Assembly (NCBI GenBank): GCA_030429495.1
Contig: JAUIFH010000004.1
Location: 62,001-126,000, forward strand
From: Alphaproteobacteria bacterium
Lineage (GTDB): Bacteria; Pseudomonadota; Alphaproteobacteria; Rhodobacterales; Rhodobacteraceae
Length of the DNA: 64,000 nucleotides
Direction of reading: 5' to 3'
The notes under the pieces were generated by a model. That model had not been told where the DNA came from and did not search any database. It worked only from the letters and a program-made list of their open reading frames with translations. Below, one piece after another: positions 9,746 through 18,776 of this stretch (the first letter of the stretch is position 1; each line of letters opens with the position of its first letter). Position numbers and translations under genes: made by a program.

Positions 9746-9759
9746 TTGATTCAGGTCAA
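9746..9759 (+). promoter_or_regulatory. Predicted FNR/FnrL binding site upstream of ompW
   Basis: TTGATTCAGGTCAA matches the FNR-family half-site architecture TTGAT-N4-GTCAA, with one mismatch to a perfect palindrome. Its centre is about 65 bp upstream of the ompW ATG. That is compatible with class II activation if transcription starts near 9794. FNR control of ompW-type genes is known in enterobacteria. Here the site is a sequence-based prediction. Confidence 0.6.
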
Positions 9760-9817
9760 GGTCCCAAAAGTGCGACCTGCTATGGCGGTGCTGCGCGCGA
9801 AAAAGGAGAGAAACGCT

Positions 9818-10411
9818 ATGTATAAGAAACTGCTTCCGATCGCCGCCGCCCTGCTTGCTGCCGCGCCCGCCTTCGCGCAATCCGCCGGTGACTGGACGCT
9901 CGGCCTTGGCCTTGGCTACGTCTCGCCAAAGGACGACAACGGCCTTCTGGCCGGCGCCGCGACCACGGTGGACGAGAACATCCGCCCGACCATCACCGTC
10001 GAGTATTTCCCGTGGGACAATATCGGTGTGGAGCTGCTCGCCGCGACGCCGTTCAAGCATACCGCGACCATCGCGGGCGTCGGCACGGCGACGACCAAGC
10101 ACCTGCCGCCCACCCTGTCGCTGGTCTATCACGTTCCCACCGCCGGCAAGGTCACGCCGTTCTTCGGGGCCGGCATCAACTACACCATGTTCTTCAGCGA
10201 GAAATCCGCGCTCGGCAATGTCAAGATGGATGACAGCCTCAGCTTGGCGCTCAAGGCCGGTGTCGACTTCGCCCTGTCCGACAAGGGCGCGGTCCGGACC
10301 GAACTGCGCTGGATGGATATCGACACCGACGTGTCGCTGAACGGTGCGCCCATCGGCACGGCCGAGATCGACCCGCTGGTCGTCGGTGTGTCCTACGTCA
10401 TGAAGTTCTGA
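9818..10411 (+). CDS. ompW: OmpW family outer-membrane protein
   Basis: A 197-residue predicted eight-stranded outer-membrane barrel. Residues 1-20 (MYKKLLPIAAALLAAAPAFA) form a Sec signal peptide with an AFA-QS cleavage site. The mature part has alternating amphipathic strands such as DWTLGLGLGYVSPKDDNG, RPTITVEYFPWDNIGVELLAATPF and a C-terminal aromatic, VVGVSYVMKF, typical of BamA-recognised barrels. The ATG follows AAAAGGAGAG by about 9 bp, fixing the start. It is a single-gene unit inserted divergently between ivd and mccB, with an FNR-like box upstream and a terminator downstream. OmpW proteins are thought to pass small hydrophobic molecules. Confidence 0.9.
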   Translation: MYKKLLPIAAALLAAAPAFAQSAGDWTLGLGLGYVSPKDDNGLLAGAATTVDENIRPTITVEYFPWDNIGVELLAATPFKHTATIAGVGTATTKHLPPTLSLVYHVPTAGKVTPFFGAGINYTMFFSEKSALGNVKMDDSLSLALKAGVDFALSDKGAVRTELRWMDIDTDVSLNGAPIGTAEIDPLVVGVSYVMKF

Positions 10412-10439
10412 ACACCTGAACCGGACGGGGGACGGAAGA

Positions 10440-10471
10440 GGGCGCGTCAGGTAGGGGGCGCGCCCTTTTTT
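10440..10471 (+). terminator. Intrinsic terminator of ompW
   Basis: A stem GGGCGCG (10440-10446) pairs with CGCGCCC (10459-10465) and is followed directly by six T residues (10466-10471). It lies 29 bp after the ompW stop. On the opposite strand it sits beyond the end of ivd and lacks a T-tract there. Confidence 0.85.
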
Positions 10472-10491
10472 CGTGGCGGGTGACGCGCGTC

Positions 10492-11655
10492 TCACCCCAT
10501 CGCCCCCATCAATTCCCGCCCGATCAGCATGCGGCGAATCTCGCTCGTTCCCGCGCCGATTTCCATCAGCTTGGCATCGCGGAAGATGCGCGCGACCGGG
10601 GTTTCGTTCATGAAGCCGGTGCCACCCATCGCCTGCACTGCCTGATGCGCGACGACCATCGCCTCCTCAGACGCATAGAGCACGCATGCCGCAGCGTCTT
10701 GGCGCGTGACCTCACCCCGGTCGCAGGCCTTGGCGACTTCGTAGGTATAGGCGCGCGACGAGTTCATCTTGGTATACATGTCGGCGATCTTCGCCTGCAT
10801 CAGCTGGAAGCTTCCGATCGGCTGGCCGAACTGCTTGCGCTGCGCGATATAGGGCATGACCTCATCCAGACAGGCGGCCATGATGCCGGGGCCGATGGCC
10901 GAAAGGACGACCCGTTCGTAGTCGAGACCGGACATCAGGACACGCACGCCCCTGCCCTCTTCGCCCAGCACGTTCTCGAACGGCACCTCGACATCCTCGA
11001 AGATCAGCTCGGCCGTGTTCGACCCGCGCATCCCGAGCTTGTCGAAATGCTTGGAGGTCGAGAAGCCCTTCATGGTCTTTTCGACGATAAACGCCGTAAT
11101 GCCCTTCGATCCGGCCTCGGGGTCGGTCTTGGCATAGACGACCAACGTGTCGGCGTCCGGGCCGTTGGTGATCCAGAACTTGGTGCCGTTCAGCTTGTAA
11201 TAGCCGTTCTTCTTCTCGGCGCGGAGCTTCATCGACACGACGTCGGACCCCGCCCCGGCCTCTGACATCGCAAGCGCACCGACACTCTCGCCCGAAATCA
11301 GGCCCGGCAGGTATTTCCGCTTCTGCTCCTCGTTGGCGTTCAGCTTGATCTGATTGACGCAGAGGTTCGAATGCGCGCCGTAGGAGAGCGAGACCGAGGC
11401 GGAAGCCCGCGCAATCTCCTCCACCGCGACGCAATGGGCGAGGTAACCCATCCCCGCCCCGCCATATTCCTCGGCCACCGTGATGCCGAGAAGGCCCAGA
11501 TCGCCCATCTCTTTCCAGAGTTCGGCCGGAAACTCGTTCGTGCGGTCGATCTCGGCCGCCATCGGCTTCACCCGGTCCTGCGCCCAGCGGTGCACAAGGT
11601 CGCGCAGCGCCTCGATCTCATCGCCGAGGTGGAACTTCATGGATGCGGTGAACAT
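10492..11655 (-). CDS. liuA: Isovaleryl-CoA dehydrogenase
   Basis: A 387-residue FAD-dependent acyl-CoA dehydrogenase (ivd). Motifs include [58 protein letters not shown] and a C-terminal [43 protein letters not shown] glutamate in [11 protein letters not shown] occupies the position used as catalytic base in isovaleryl-CoA dehydrogenases rather than the usual C-terminal Glu, which supports the substrate call. The start at 11655 ([13 protein letters not shown]) is chosen because the 35 codons upstream lack family resemblance and contain the operator. It catalyses the first committed oxidation of the leucine pathway. Confidence 0.92.
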   Translation of the reverse strand: MFTASMKFHLGDEIEALRDLVHRWAQDRVKPMAAEIDRTNEFPAELWKEMGDLGLLGITVAEEYGGAGMGYLAHCVAVEEIARASASVSLSYGAHSNLCVNQIKLNANEEQKRKYLPGLISGESVGALAMSEAGAGSDVVSMKLRAEKKNGYYKLNGTKFWITNGPDADTLVVYAKTDPEAGSKGITAFIVEKTMKGFSTSKHFDKLGMRGSNTAELIFEDVEVPFENVLGEEGRGVRVLMSGLDYERVVLSAIGPGIMAACLDEVMPYIAQRKQFGQPIGSFQLMQAKIADMYTKMNSSRAYTYEVAKACDRGEVTRQDAAACVLYASEEAMVVAHQAVQAMGGTGFMNETPVARIFRDAKLMEIGAGTSEIRRMLIGRELMGAMG

Positions 11656-11673
11656 CGGCGGCCTCCAAAGAAA

Positions 11674-11687
11674 TGAACGTGTGTTCA
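11674..11687. promoter_or_regulatory. Palindromic operator upstream of ivd
   Basis: TGAACGTGTGTTCA is a perfect inverted repeat with 5-bp arms, TGAAC and GTTCA, and centre GTGT. It lies 19 bp upstream of the ivd start codon. The size and arms resemble sites of TetR-family fatty-acid or branched-chain-CoA regulators. The identity of the cognate regulator is not visible in this window. Confidence 0.5.
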
Positions 11688-11771
11688 ATTCATAGCGGGA
11701 AAGGCCGATTCGGGTCAATGGGTTTGCACGGGCGGAGGCCGCCCGTGCCGGTCCCGACATGAAGAATGCGA

Positions 11772-13004
11772 TCAGTCGGCAGCCGGCACCGTGCTCGGCC
11801 CGGCAGTCGCGCCCTGATGGACGGCGGAAACCTCGGCGCGGATGATCCGGGCGATGAGGGCTGCATCGTCGGGCGAGAAGGTCAGCGGCAGACGCATGTC
11901 GACGAGGCCGGCAAGAACCCGGTCAGTCTGCGGCAGGTCCTGCGGCCTGGCATAGCGCCAGCTGTCATGGCGCGAGGTAAAGCCCGTGGGCTCCGTATGG
12001 CCGAACCATTTCAGCTCGACCCCGCGCGCCGCCGCGCGGGCGAGAACCGCGCGCACCTTGTCCGCCGGCCAGTCCGGCAGCAGGAACTGGAAGGACGAGG
12101 CAACGTAGGCTTCAGCTTCCGGGCGCGGGATCAGTTGCAGGCCAGGTGTCGCGGCAAGTCCTGCCTCCACCACCCGGTAAAGCGTATTCCACCGTGCGAT
12201 CTGCGCCGGAAGATCGGCCAGTTGCGGGCGCAGGATCGCCGCGCGGAGGTTGTCCATCCGGCCGGAAATGTTGGGCGTGACGTATTTCACCTGCGCGAAT
12301 GCCTCGGGCGGCGGCGCGGCCCGGTGGCGTTCGTAGAGCATGTAGCTGCCCGACAGCATGATCGCCCGTGCCATCAGGTCGGCATTGTCCGAGGTCAGCA
12401 ATCCGCCCTCGCCTGAATTGATATGCTTGTAGGTCTGGGTCGAATAGCAGGCAGCAAGCCCGTGGCGGCCGGACGGCGTGTCGTTCCACGACGCCCCCAT
12501 CGTATGGGCGCAATCCTCGATCACCGCGACCCGGCCGTCGGCACAGATCGCCATCAGCCGGTCCATGTCGCAGATATGGCCGCGCATGTGGCTGAGAAGC
12601 AGGATCGGTGCGCCGCTCTCGTAGATCTTGCGCTTGAGGTCATCGAGGTCGATGGTCAGCGCGTCGGTCGTGTCGACAAAGACCGGCTCCGCCCCGACAC
12701 CCGCGATCGCGCCCGGCACCGGGGCAAGCGTAAAGGCATTGGTCAGAACTTTCGTCCCCGGCCCCACGCCCGCCGCTCGCAGGGCACAGCCGATGGCATA
12801 GCCGCCGGAGGCAACGGCAAGGCAGTATTTCGCGCCGGTGAAAGCGGCGAACTCCTCCTCCAGCAAGGCGGCTTCCGCGATCTCTCCCGGCGCGGTGTTG
12901 TAGCGGTGCAGACGCCCGTGGCGCAGGACATGCAGCGCGGCCTCGATCCCCGCCTCGGGGATCGGTTCCTGCTGGGTGAAACTGCCGTCGAACCGTTCCG
13001 TCAT
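11772..13004 (-). CDS. DegT/DnrJ/EryC1/StrS family aminotransferase
   Basis: A 410-residue fold-type I PLP enzyme of the sugar aminotransferase/dehydratase family. Visible elements: LASGG-like phosphate-binding segment [21 protein letters not shown], the cofactor-binding [15 protein letters not shown] (Asp and His), and the PLP lysine in [16 protein letters not shown]. The family usually transaminates keto-sugars for surface polysaccharide, but no glycan genes lie nearby. It is upstream of ivd on the same strand, with a 116-bp gap that contains the ivd operator, so they are probably separate units. Substrate unknown. Confidence 0.85.
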   Translation of the reverse strand: MTERFDGSFTQQEPIPEAGIEAALHVLRHGRLHRYNTAPGEIAEAALLEEEFAAFTGAKYCLAVASGGYAIGCALRAAGVGPGTKVLTNAFTLAPVPGAIAGVGAEPVFVDTTDALTIDLDDLKRKIYESGAPILLLSHMRGHICDMDRLMAICADGRVAVIEDCAHTMGASWNDTPSGRHGLAACYSTQTYKHINSGEGGLLTSDNADLMARAIMLSGSYMLYERHRAAPPPEAFAQVKYVTPNISGRMDNLRAAILRPQLADLPAQIARWNTLYRVVEAGLAATPGLQLIPRPEAEAYVASSFQFLLPDWPADKVRAVLARAAARGVELKWFGHTEPTGFTSRHDSWRYARPQDLPQTDRVLAGLVDMRLPLTFSPDDAALIARIIRAEVSAVHQGATAGPSTVPAAD

Positions 13005-13052
13005 ATGCCCTTGTCCCGTGCCCGCCCGCCGCCGTCAATCGCCGTCACACCG

Positions 13053-13715
13053 TCAGCCGACAAGCCTGCGCACGACCTCCGCCAGTCCGGCGAAATCGTC
13101 GACCAGCGCCTCGGGCGCGAAATCCGCCACGCCGGCCCCGGCCGGCCCGAAGGTCACGAGCGCCACGGGCACACCTGCCGCGATGCCCGTCTTGCGGTCG
13201 GTGTCGGTATCACCGATCAGGACCGAGCGTTCGACCGATCCGCCCGCCCGCTCAACCGAAAGCCTGTAGGGCGCGGGGTCGGGCTTTCTCACCGGCAGCG
13301 TGTCGGCCCCGATGAGAGACCCGAAAAGGTCGCGCACGCCGAGACGCGTCACCAGGATCTCTGCCAGACGTTCGGGTTTGTTGGTGCAGATGCCCGTTGC
13401 ATAGCCAGCCGCGCGCAGGTCCCGCACCGCGTCGGCCGCGCCGGGATAAAGCCGGGTTTCACGGTCGATGCCTTCCTCGTACGCGGCCAGAAGGACGGGG
13501 TATTGCGCGTCAACTTCGGCATCGCCCCCCTGCCCCAGCCGTGAGAAGCCGAGCCTGAGCATCGCGCGACCGCCGTGAAACGCGGTCAGCGCATCCGCGA
13601 CCGGGTCGAGCATGTCGCCCACGCCCAGCCCGCGAAAACAGGCATTGGCCGCCGCGATCAGGTCGGCGGACGTATCCGCGAGTGTGCCGTCGAGGTCGAA
13701 GATCACCGTACGCAT
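13053..13715 (-). CDS. gph: HAD-family phosphoglycolate phosphatase
   Basis: A 220-residue haloacid dehalogenase hydrolase. It begins MRTVIFDLDGTLADTS with the nucleophile and acid Asp pair (motif I, residues 7 and 9). Motif II TNKP is at mid-protein, the motif III Lys lies in LPVRKPDPAPY, and the motif IV acid pair in SVLIGDTDTDRKTGIAAGVP. A helical cap follows motif I. This is the Gph type, which removes phosphate from 2-phosphoglycolate, but HAD substrates are hard to assign from sequence. The ATG at 13715 is the natural start. The much longer open frame upstream is antisense to glmU. Confidence 0.82.
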   Translation of the reverse strand: MRTVIFDLDGTLADTSADLIAAANACFRGLGVGDMLDPVADALTAFHGGRAMLRLGFSRLGQGGDAEVDAQYPVLLAAYEEGIDRETRLYPGAADAVRDLRAAGYATGICTNKPERLAEILVTRLGVRDLFGSLIGADTLPVRKPDPAPYRLSVERAGGSVERSVLIGDTDTDRKTGIAAGVPVALVTFGPAGAGVADFAPEALVDDFAGLAEVVRRLVG

Positions 13716-13821
13716 CGCGCGCCTCTCCCTGTAATCTGCCGAAAGGACTTGTGATGCCCACCCCCTTGCGGCCTTCGGGGCCTTGGTTAAAACGGGCGCA
13801 ATCCGAAGGAAAGCACCATTC

Positions 13822-15171
13822 ATGGCCACAGCGCTCATCATTCTCGCCGCCGGACAGGGCACAAGGATGAACTCCGACCTGCCGAAAGTCCTGCACAAGG
13901 TCGCCGGTGCCCCGGTCCTCGCCCACGCGATGCGCGCCGGCGCGACGCTGGAGCCGGAGCGCATGATCGTCGTGACCGGGCATGAGCGCGAGGCCGTCGA
14001 ACGCGCCGCGCGCGAAGTCGATGAAGAGGTCATCGTGGTCGAGCAGGCCGAACGGCTCGGCACCGGCCATGCTGTTGCCCAGGCGCTGCCCGCGCTTGAC
14101 GGCTTTGCCGGCAAGGTGCTTGTCCTCTTCGGCGACACGCCGCTGATCCGGGCCGAGACGCTGGAGGCGCTGGCCGGGTCGCCGACCGATATCACCGTTC
14201 TCGGCTTCGAGCCGGTCAATCCGCTCCGCTATGCCCGCCTGATCATGAAAGGCGACATGCTGGACCGCATCGTCGAGGCCAAGGACGCGACCGAGGCGGA
14301 GCGCGCGATCACCCTTTGCAACGGCGGTCTGATGGCTGTCGACGCGGGCCTGTTGGCCGATCTCGTCCCCCTGCTGTCGAACAAGAACGCGGCCGGGGAA
14401 TACTATCTGACCGAGGTCGTGGCCCTCGCCCGCGCCCGGGGGCGCTCTGCCTCTGTCGTGACCTGCGACGAAGCCGAGACGCTCGGCGTCGACACCCGCG
14501 CGCAACTGGCGCAGGCGGAGGCGTCGTTCCAGGCCCGCGCCCGCGCCGAGGCGCAGGAGAACGGCGTGACGATGGCGGCGCCCGAAACCGTCTTCTTCGC
14601 CTATGACACTGTCATCGGCCGCGACACGGTGATCGCGCCCAATGTCGTTTTCGGCCCCAGCGTGACCGTCGAAAGCGGCGCCGAGATCCGCGCCTTCTGC
14701 CACCTCGAAGGCTGCCACATCTCGCGCGGCGCGACCGTTGGCCCGTTCGCCCGTCTCCGCCCCGGCGCGGAACTGGCCGAGGACGTGCATGTCGGCAACT
14801 TCGTCGAGATCAAGAACGCCATTCTCGACGAGGGCGTGAAGGTCGGACACCTGACCTATCTCGGCGACGCCCATGTCGGCGAGCACACGAATATCGGCGC
14901 GGGCACCGTGACCTGCAACTACGACGGCGTTCTGAAACACCGGACCGAAATCGGCGCGCGCGCCTTCATCGGCTCGGACACGATGCTGGTCGCACCGGTG
15001 AAGATCGGCGCGGGGGCGCTGACCGGCTCCGGCTCCGTCATCACGGCGGATGTGCCGGACGACGCGGTGGCCCTGGGCCGCGCGGCGCAGGTGGTCAAGC
15101 CCGGTCTGGCGCGGAAATTGTTCGAAAAGCTCAAGGCCGAGAAGGCCCGCAGGCAGAAAGAGAAGCAATAA
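13822..15171 (+). CDS. glmU: Bifunctional N-acetylglucosamine-1-phosphate uridyltransferase/glucosamine-1-phosphate acetyltransferase
   Basis: A 449-residue enzyme making UDP-GlcNAc for peptidoglycan and lipopolysaccharide. The N-terminal pyrophosphorylase domain starts MATALIILAAGQGTRMNSDLPKVLH (nucleotide-binding GxGTxM and Lys). The C-terminal half is a left-handed beta-helix of hexapeptide repeats, with GAGTVTCNYDGVLKHRTEIG and the acetyl-CoA/active-site part GSDTMLVAPVKIGAGALTGSGSVI. The ATG at 13822 follows a GAAGGAAAG ribosome binding site. Its TAA stop shares one base with the glmS ATG (TAATG), so the two consecutive steps of the pathway are coupled. Confidence 0.96.
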   Translation: MATALIILAAGQGTRMNSDLPKVLHKVAGAPVLAHAMRAGATLEPERMIVVTGHEREAVERAAREVDEEVIVVEQAERLGTGHAVAQALPALDGFAGKVLVLFGDTPLIRAETLEALAGSPTDITVLGFEPVNPLRYARLIMKGDMLDRIVEAKDATEAERAITLCNGGLMAVDAGLLADLVPLLSNKNAAGEYYLTEVVALARARGRSASVVTCDEAETLGVDTRAQLAQAEASFQARARAEAQENGVTMAAPETVFFAYDTVIGRDTVIAPNVVFGPSVTVESGAEIRAFCHLEGCHISRGATVGPFARLRPGAELAEDVHVGNFVEIKNAILDEGVKVGHLTYLGDAHVGEHTNIGAGTVTCNYDGVLKHRTEIGARAFIGSDTMLVAPVKIGAGALTGSGSVITADVPDDAVALGRAAQVVKPGLARKLFEKLKAEKARRQKEKQ

Positions 15172-16985
15172 TGTGTGGAATTGTCGGTGTCCTCGGCAGC
15201 CATGAAGTCGCCCCGATCCTTGTGGAGGCGCTGAAGCGACTGGAATATCGCGGCTACGATTCCGCCGGTATCGCCACGGTCAACGCGGGCGCGCTCGACC
15301 GTCGCCGGGCGGTGGGCAAGCTCGTCAACCTGTCCGACCTGCTGGTGCACGAACCGCTCGCCGGCAAGTCCGGGATCGGCCATACACGCTGGGCCACGCA
15401 TGGCGCTGCGACCGTGGTCAACGCCCACCCGCACCGCTCCGGCCCCGTCGCCGTCGTCCATAACGGCATCATCGAGAACTTCCGCGAACTGCGGTCAGAA
15501 CTTGCCGAAAAGGGTCTGGCGGCGGAAACCGAGACCGACACCGAAACCGTCGCCCTTCTCGCCAGGCACTACATGGACGAGGGCATGTCCGCCCGCGACG
15601 CCGCCACCGCGACGCTGAAACGGCTCGAGGGTGCGTTCGCGCTTCTCTTCCTTTTCGACGGCGAGGAAGACCTGATGATCGCCGCCCGCAAGGGCTCGCC
15701 TCTGGCCATCGGCCATGGCGACGGGGAGATGTTCGTGGGTTCCGACGCCATCGCGCTCGCCCCCATGACCGACCGGATCACCTATCTTGAGGAAGGCGAC
15801 TATGCCTTCGTCACCCGCAAGGGGGTCGAGATCTTCGATGCCTCAGGCCGCCGGGCGAACCGCGACCTCACCCAGATCCAGATCGAGGCGACCCGCATCG
15901 AAAAGGCCGGCTACAAGCATTTCATGGCCAAGGAGATTGCGGAACAGCCGATCGTTCTGGCCGATGCCATCAGGCATTACTGCCGGGGCGGGAAGATCAA
16001 CCTGCCCGAGGGCCTCGATTTCTCGACGCTCGACCGGCTGACGCTGGTGGCCTGCGGCACGGCGAACTATGCCTGCCTCACAGCGAAATACTGGTTCGAA
16101 AGCCTCGCCGGCTTGCCCTGCGAGGTCGATATCGCTTCGGAATTCCGCTACCGCGAACCGCCCTTGCCGGAAAACTCCTACGCAGTCTTCGTCAGCCAGT
16201 CGGGGGAAACCGCCGACACGCTCGCGGCCCTTCGTTACGCGAACGAGAAAGTGGCAAAGATCGTCGCCATCGTGAACGTGCCGACCTCGTCCATCGCGCG
16301 GGAAAGCGACATCGCGCTGCCGATCCTTGCAGGCGTGGAGGTTGGCGTCGCCTCCACCAAGGCGTTTACCTGCCAGCTTACCGTTCTGCTGCTTCTCGCG
16401 CTCAAGGCCGCCCATGATCGCGGCCGGATCGACGATGCGGCGCTGGCCGCGCATATCGGGACCCTCGTCACCCTGCCCGGCCTCATGAACCAGGCGCTGT
16501 CGCGCGAAGCGACCATCGCCGTCACCGCCGCTGCCGTCGCCGAAGCGCAGGACGTGCTTTTCCTCGGACGCGGGTCGATGTTCCCGCTGGCGCTTGAAGG
16601 CGCGCTGAAGCTCAAAGAAATCAGCTATATCCACGCCGAAGGATATGCGTCAGGCGAACTCAAGCACGGCCCGATCGCACTGATCGACAAAACCGTTCCC
16701 GTCGTCGTCCTCGCCCCCCGCGACACGCTTTTCGACAAGACCGTGTCGAACATGCAGGAGGTGATGGCACGCCACGGCAAGGTGATCCTGATCACCGACC
16801 CGAAAGGCGCGGAAGAGGCGGGCCTCGGCACCTGGAAGACGCTGACCATGCCGGAGGTTCCGGCGATCTTCGCCCCCATCCTCTACGCCCTGCCCGCACA
16901 GCTTCTGGCATACCACGCCGCCGTGGCCAAGGGCACCGATGTGGACCAGCCGAGGAACCTCGCCAAGTCGGTCACGGTGGAATGA
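15171..16985 (+). CDS. glmS: Glutamine--fructose-6-phosphate aminotransferase (isomerizing)
   Basis: A 604-residue enzyme converting fructose-6-phosphate and glutamine to glucosamine-6-phosphate. The N-terminal Ntn glutaminase domain begins MCGIVGVLG with the nucleophile Cys2, and includes GIGHTRWATHG. Two SIS isomerase domains follow, with the sugar-binding ACGTANYA and SQSGETADTLAALRYA motifs, and the C-terminus ends NLAKSVTVE as in the family. No glmS ribozyme is expected upstream, since the gene directly abuts glmU. Confidence 0.97.
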   Translation: MCGIVGVLGSHEVAPILVEALKRLEYRGYDSAGIATVNAGALDRRRAVGKLVNLSDLLVHEPLAGKSGIGHTRWATHGAATVVNAHPHRSGPVAVVHNGIIENFRELRSELAEKGLAAETETDTETVALLARHYMDEGMSARDAATATLKRLEGAFALLFLFDGEEDLMIAARKGSPLAIGHGDGEMFVGSDAIALAPMTDRITYLEEGDYAFVTRKGVEIFDASGRRANRDLTQIQIEATRIEKAGYKHFMAKEIAEQPIVLADAIRHYCRGGKINLPEGLDFSTLDRLTLVACGTANYACLTAKYWFESLAGLPCEVDIASEFRYREPPLPENSYAVFVSQSGETADTLAALRYANEKVAKIVAIVNVPTSSIARESDIALPILAGVEVGVASTKAFTCQLTVLLLLALKAAHDRGRIDDAALAAHIGTLVTLPGLMNQALSREATIAVTAAAVAEAQDVLFLGRGSMFPLALEGALKLKEISYIHAEGYASGELKHGPIALIDKTVPVVVLAPRDTLFDKTVSNMQEVMARHGKVILITDPKGAEEAGLGTWKTLTMPEVPAIFAPILYALPAQLLAYHAAVAKGTDVDQPRNLAKSVTVE

Positions 16986-17656
16986 CACTCGACGACGCGT
17001 TGGCCCAGCTGAAGGCCGGGATCGAACCCGGCCGCGCCGAGGGCATGGCCACCTATCACAAGCAGACGCGCACGGTCCTCGGCATCCCCAACCCAGTACT
17101 GAACGACCTCGCCAAAGGCTGGCGGCAGACCCTCACCCTGCCCGAACGCACCGCGCTTGCCGACCAGTTCTGGCGGACCGACATCTTCGAGGCCCGGATC
17201 GCGGCCGCCAAACTCCTCACTCAGGCACGGATCAGGGAGGACGAACCCGTCTGGCGCCTCATCGCCTCCTGGGTGCCGGGATTCGATAGCTGGGCCATCG
17301 CCGACCATGCCTGCGACGCGGGCGAACGCCGCCTTGTCGCCGATCCCGCCCGCATCGACGAGGTCGAAACCTGGACCCGGTCCGACCACATGTGGACCCG
17401 CCGCGCCGCTTTGGTCATCACGCTTCCCTGGACGAAGCAGAACCACCCGTCCGAGCAGGACCTTGCCATCCGTGACCGCGTCCTCGGCTGGGCAGCCTCC
17501 TATGCCGACGACCGCGACTGGTTCATCCAGAAAGCCGTCGCATGGTGGCTGCGGGACCTCTCGAAACACGACGCGGCCCGCGTCACGGCTTTCCTTGAGA
17601 CCCATGGTTCTCGCCTGAAACCTTTCGCCCGCAAGGAAGCGGCGAAATACCTCTGA
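16982..17656 (+). CDS. DNA alkylation repair protein (AlkD-like HEAT-repeat)
   Basis: A 224-residue all-helical protein of the AlkC/AlkD family of DNA glycosylases that remove bulky or cationic alkylated bases. Family-like segments include MATYHKQTRTVLGIPNPVLNDLAK, DIFEARIAAAKLL, FDSWAIADHACD and the aromatic/Arg-rich TRSDHMWTRRAALVITLPW and DDRDWFIQKAVAWWLRDLSKHD, where AlkD places its Trp and Asp active-site residues. The ATG overlaps the glmS stop by four bases, so it is the third gene of glmU-glmS-alkD. The functional link to cell-wall synthesis is unclear. Confidence 0.85.
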   Translation: MTLDDALAQLKAGIEPGRAEGMATYHKQTRTVLGIPNPVLNDLAKGWRQTLTLPERTALADQFWRTDIFEARIAAAKLLTQARIREDEPVWRLIASWVPGFDSWAIADHACDAGERRLVADPARIDEVETWTRSDHMWTRRAALVITLPWTKQNHPSEQDLAIRDRVLGWAASYADDRDWFIQKAVAWWLRDLSKHDAARVTAFLETHGSRLKPFARKEAAKYL

Positions 17657-17762
17657 CATCGCGGCGTTGCGCCATTCCACCCGCGAACGGTCACACTGGC
17701 GGCACGAAAGTCGCCCCCCGTTTCCCCTTGCCGCGTCCCTGCCGCAGGCATAGTTTCGACGG

Positions 17763-18764
17763 ATGACCAAGCTCATCGACCCCTTTGCCCGGCCGATCTC
17801 CTACCTGCGCGTCTCGGTGACGGATCGCTGCGACTTCCGCTGCACCTATTGCATGGCCGAACACATGCAGTTCCTGCCAAAGAAGGACCTGCTGACGCTG
17901 GAGGAACTGGACCGGCTGTGTTCAACCTTCATCCGGCTGGGGGTGGAAAAGCTACGCATCACCGGGGGTGAACCCCTCGTGCGCCGCGATATCATGACCT
18001 TCTTCAGGACGATCTCGCGCCATCTGGAAACCGGTGCGCTGAAGGAACTGACGCTGACCACGAACGGCTCGCAGCTGGCACGCTTTGCAAGCGAGCTTGC
18101 CGCCATCGGCATCCGCCGGGTCAATGTCTCGCTCGACACGCTCGACGCGGCGAAGTTCCAGGCGATCACGCGCTGGGGCCGGCTGCCGCAGGTGCTGGAG
18201 GGGGTCGAGGCCGCGAAGAAGGCGGGGCTCAGGGTCAAGATCAACACCGTCGCGCTCAAGGGCTTCAACGAGGAGGAACTGTTCCCCCTTCTCGACTGGT
18301 GCGCAGCCGAGGACCACGACCTGACTTTCATCGAAGTGATGCCGATGGGCGAGATGGGCGAGGAGATGCGGCTTGACCAGTACTGGCCGCTGAAGGACCT
18401 GCGCGCGCGGCTGGCCGAGCGTTACACCCTGACCGAGCTTTCCGAACGCACGGGCGGACCCGCGCGCTATGTACGCGTGGAGGAGACGGGACAGAAGATC
18501 GGCTTCATCACGCCGCTCACCCACAATTTCTGCGAAAGCTGCAACCGGGTTCGGGTGACCTGCACCGGCGAGTTGTTCATGTGCCTCGGGCAGGAAGACA
18601 ACGCCGACCTGCGCGCGCCTCTTCGCGCGGCCGCGGACGACGCGCCGCTTGAATCCGCAATCCGCGCCGCGATCGCGCGTAAGCCCAAGGGTCACGATTT
18701 CGACTATTCCCGCCAGAAGGTGCGTGGCCAGGTCTCGCGTCATATGAGCCATACCGGCGGCTGA
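17763..18764 (+). CDS. moaA: GTP 3',8-cyclase (molybdenum cofactor biosynthesis protein A)
   Basis: A 333-residue radical SAM enzyme that rearranges GTP in the first step of molybdopterin synthesis. The SAM [4Fe-4S] cysteines are Cys23, Cys27 and Cys30 (CDFRCTYC). GGEPLVRRD follows as the SAM-binding GGE motif. The C-terminal second cluster is seen in [22 protein letters not shown], and the protein ends in the conserved double glycine SHTGG. Other moa genes are not adjacent. The 106-bp upstream gap shows no recognisable Moco riboswitch. Confidence 0.96.
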   Translation: MTKLIDPFARPISYLRVSVTDRCDFRCTYCMAEHMQFLPKKDLLTLEELDRLCSTFIRLGVEKLRITGGEPLVRRDIMTFFRTISRHLETGALKELTLTTNGSQLARFASELAAIGIRRVNVSLDTLDAAKFQAITRWGRLPQVLEGVEAAKKAGLRVKINTVALKGFNEEELFPLLDWCAAEDHDLTFIEVMPMGEMGEEMRLDQYWPLKDLRARLAERYTLTELSERTGGPARYVRVEETGQKIGFITPLTHNFCESCNRVRVTCTGELFMCLGQEDNADLRAPLRAAADDAPLESAIRAAIARKPKGHDFDYSRQKVRGQVSRHMSHTGG

Positions 18765-18776
18765 CCGCCCGCGCCG

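Noticed and set aside
13510-15168. 552-codon minus-strand open frame over glmU
   Set aside because: Composition of reverse-complemented glmU codons, no recognisable motif.
15100-15175. glmS ribozyme or other riboswitch ahead of glmS
   Set aside because: glmU and glmS share one base, leaving no leader. The glmS ribozyme is a Gram-positive feature and no such fold is seen.
17657-17762. Moco riboswitch ahead of moaA
   Set aside because: The 106-bp gap is short and shows no extended conserved stem structure by eye.
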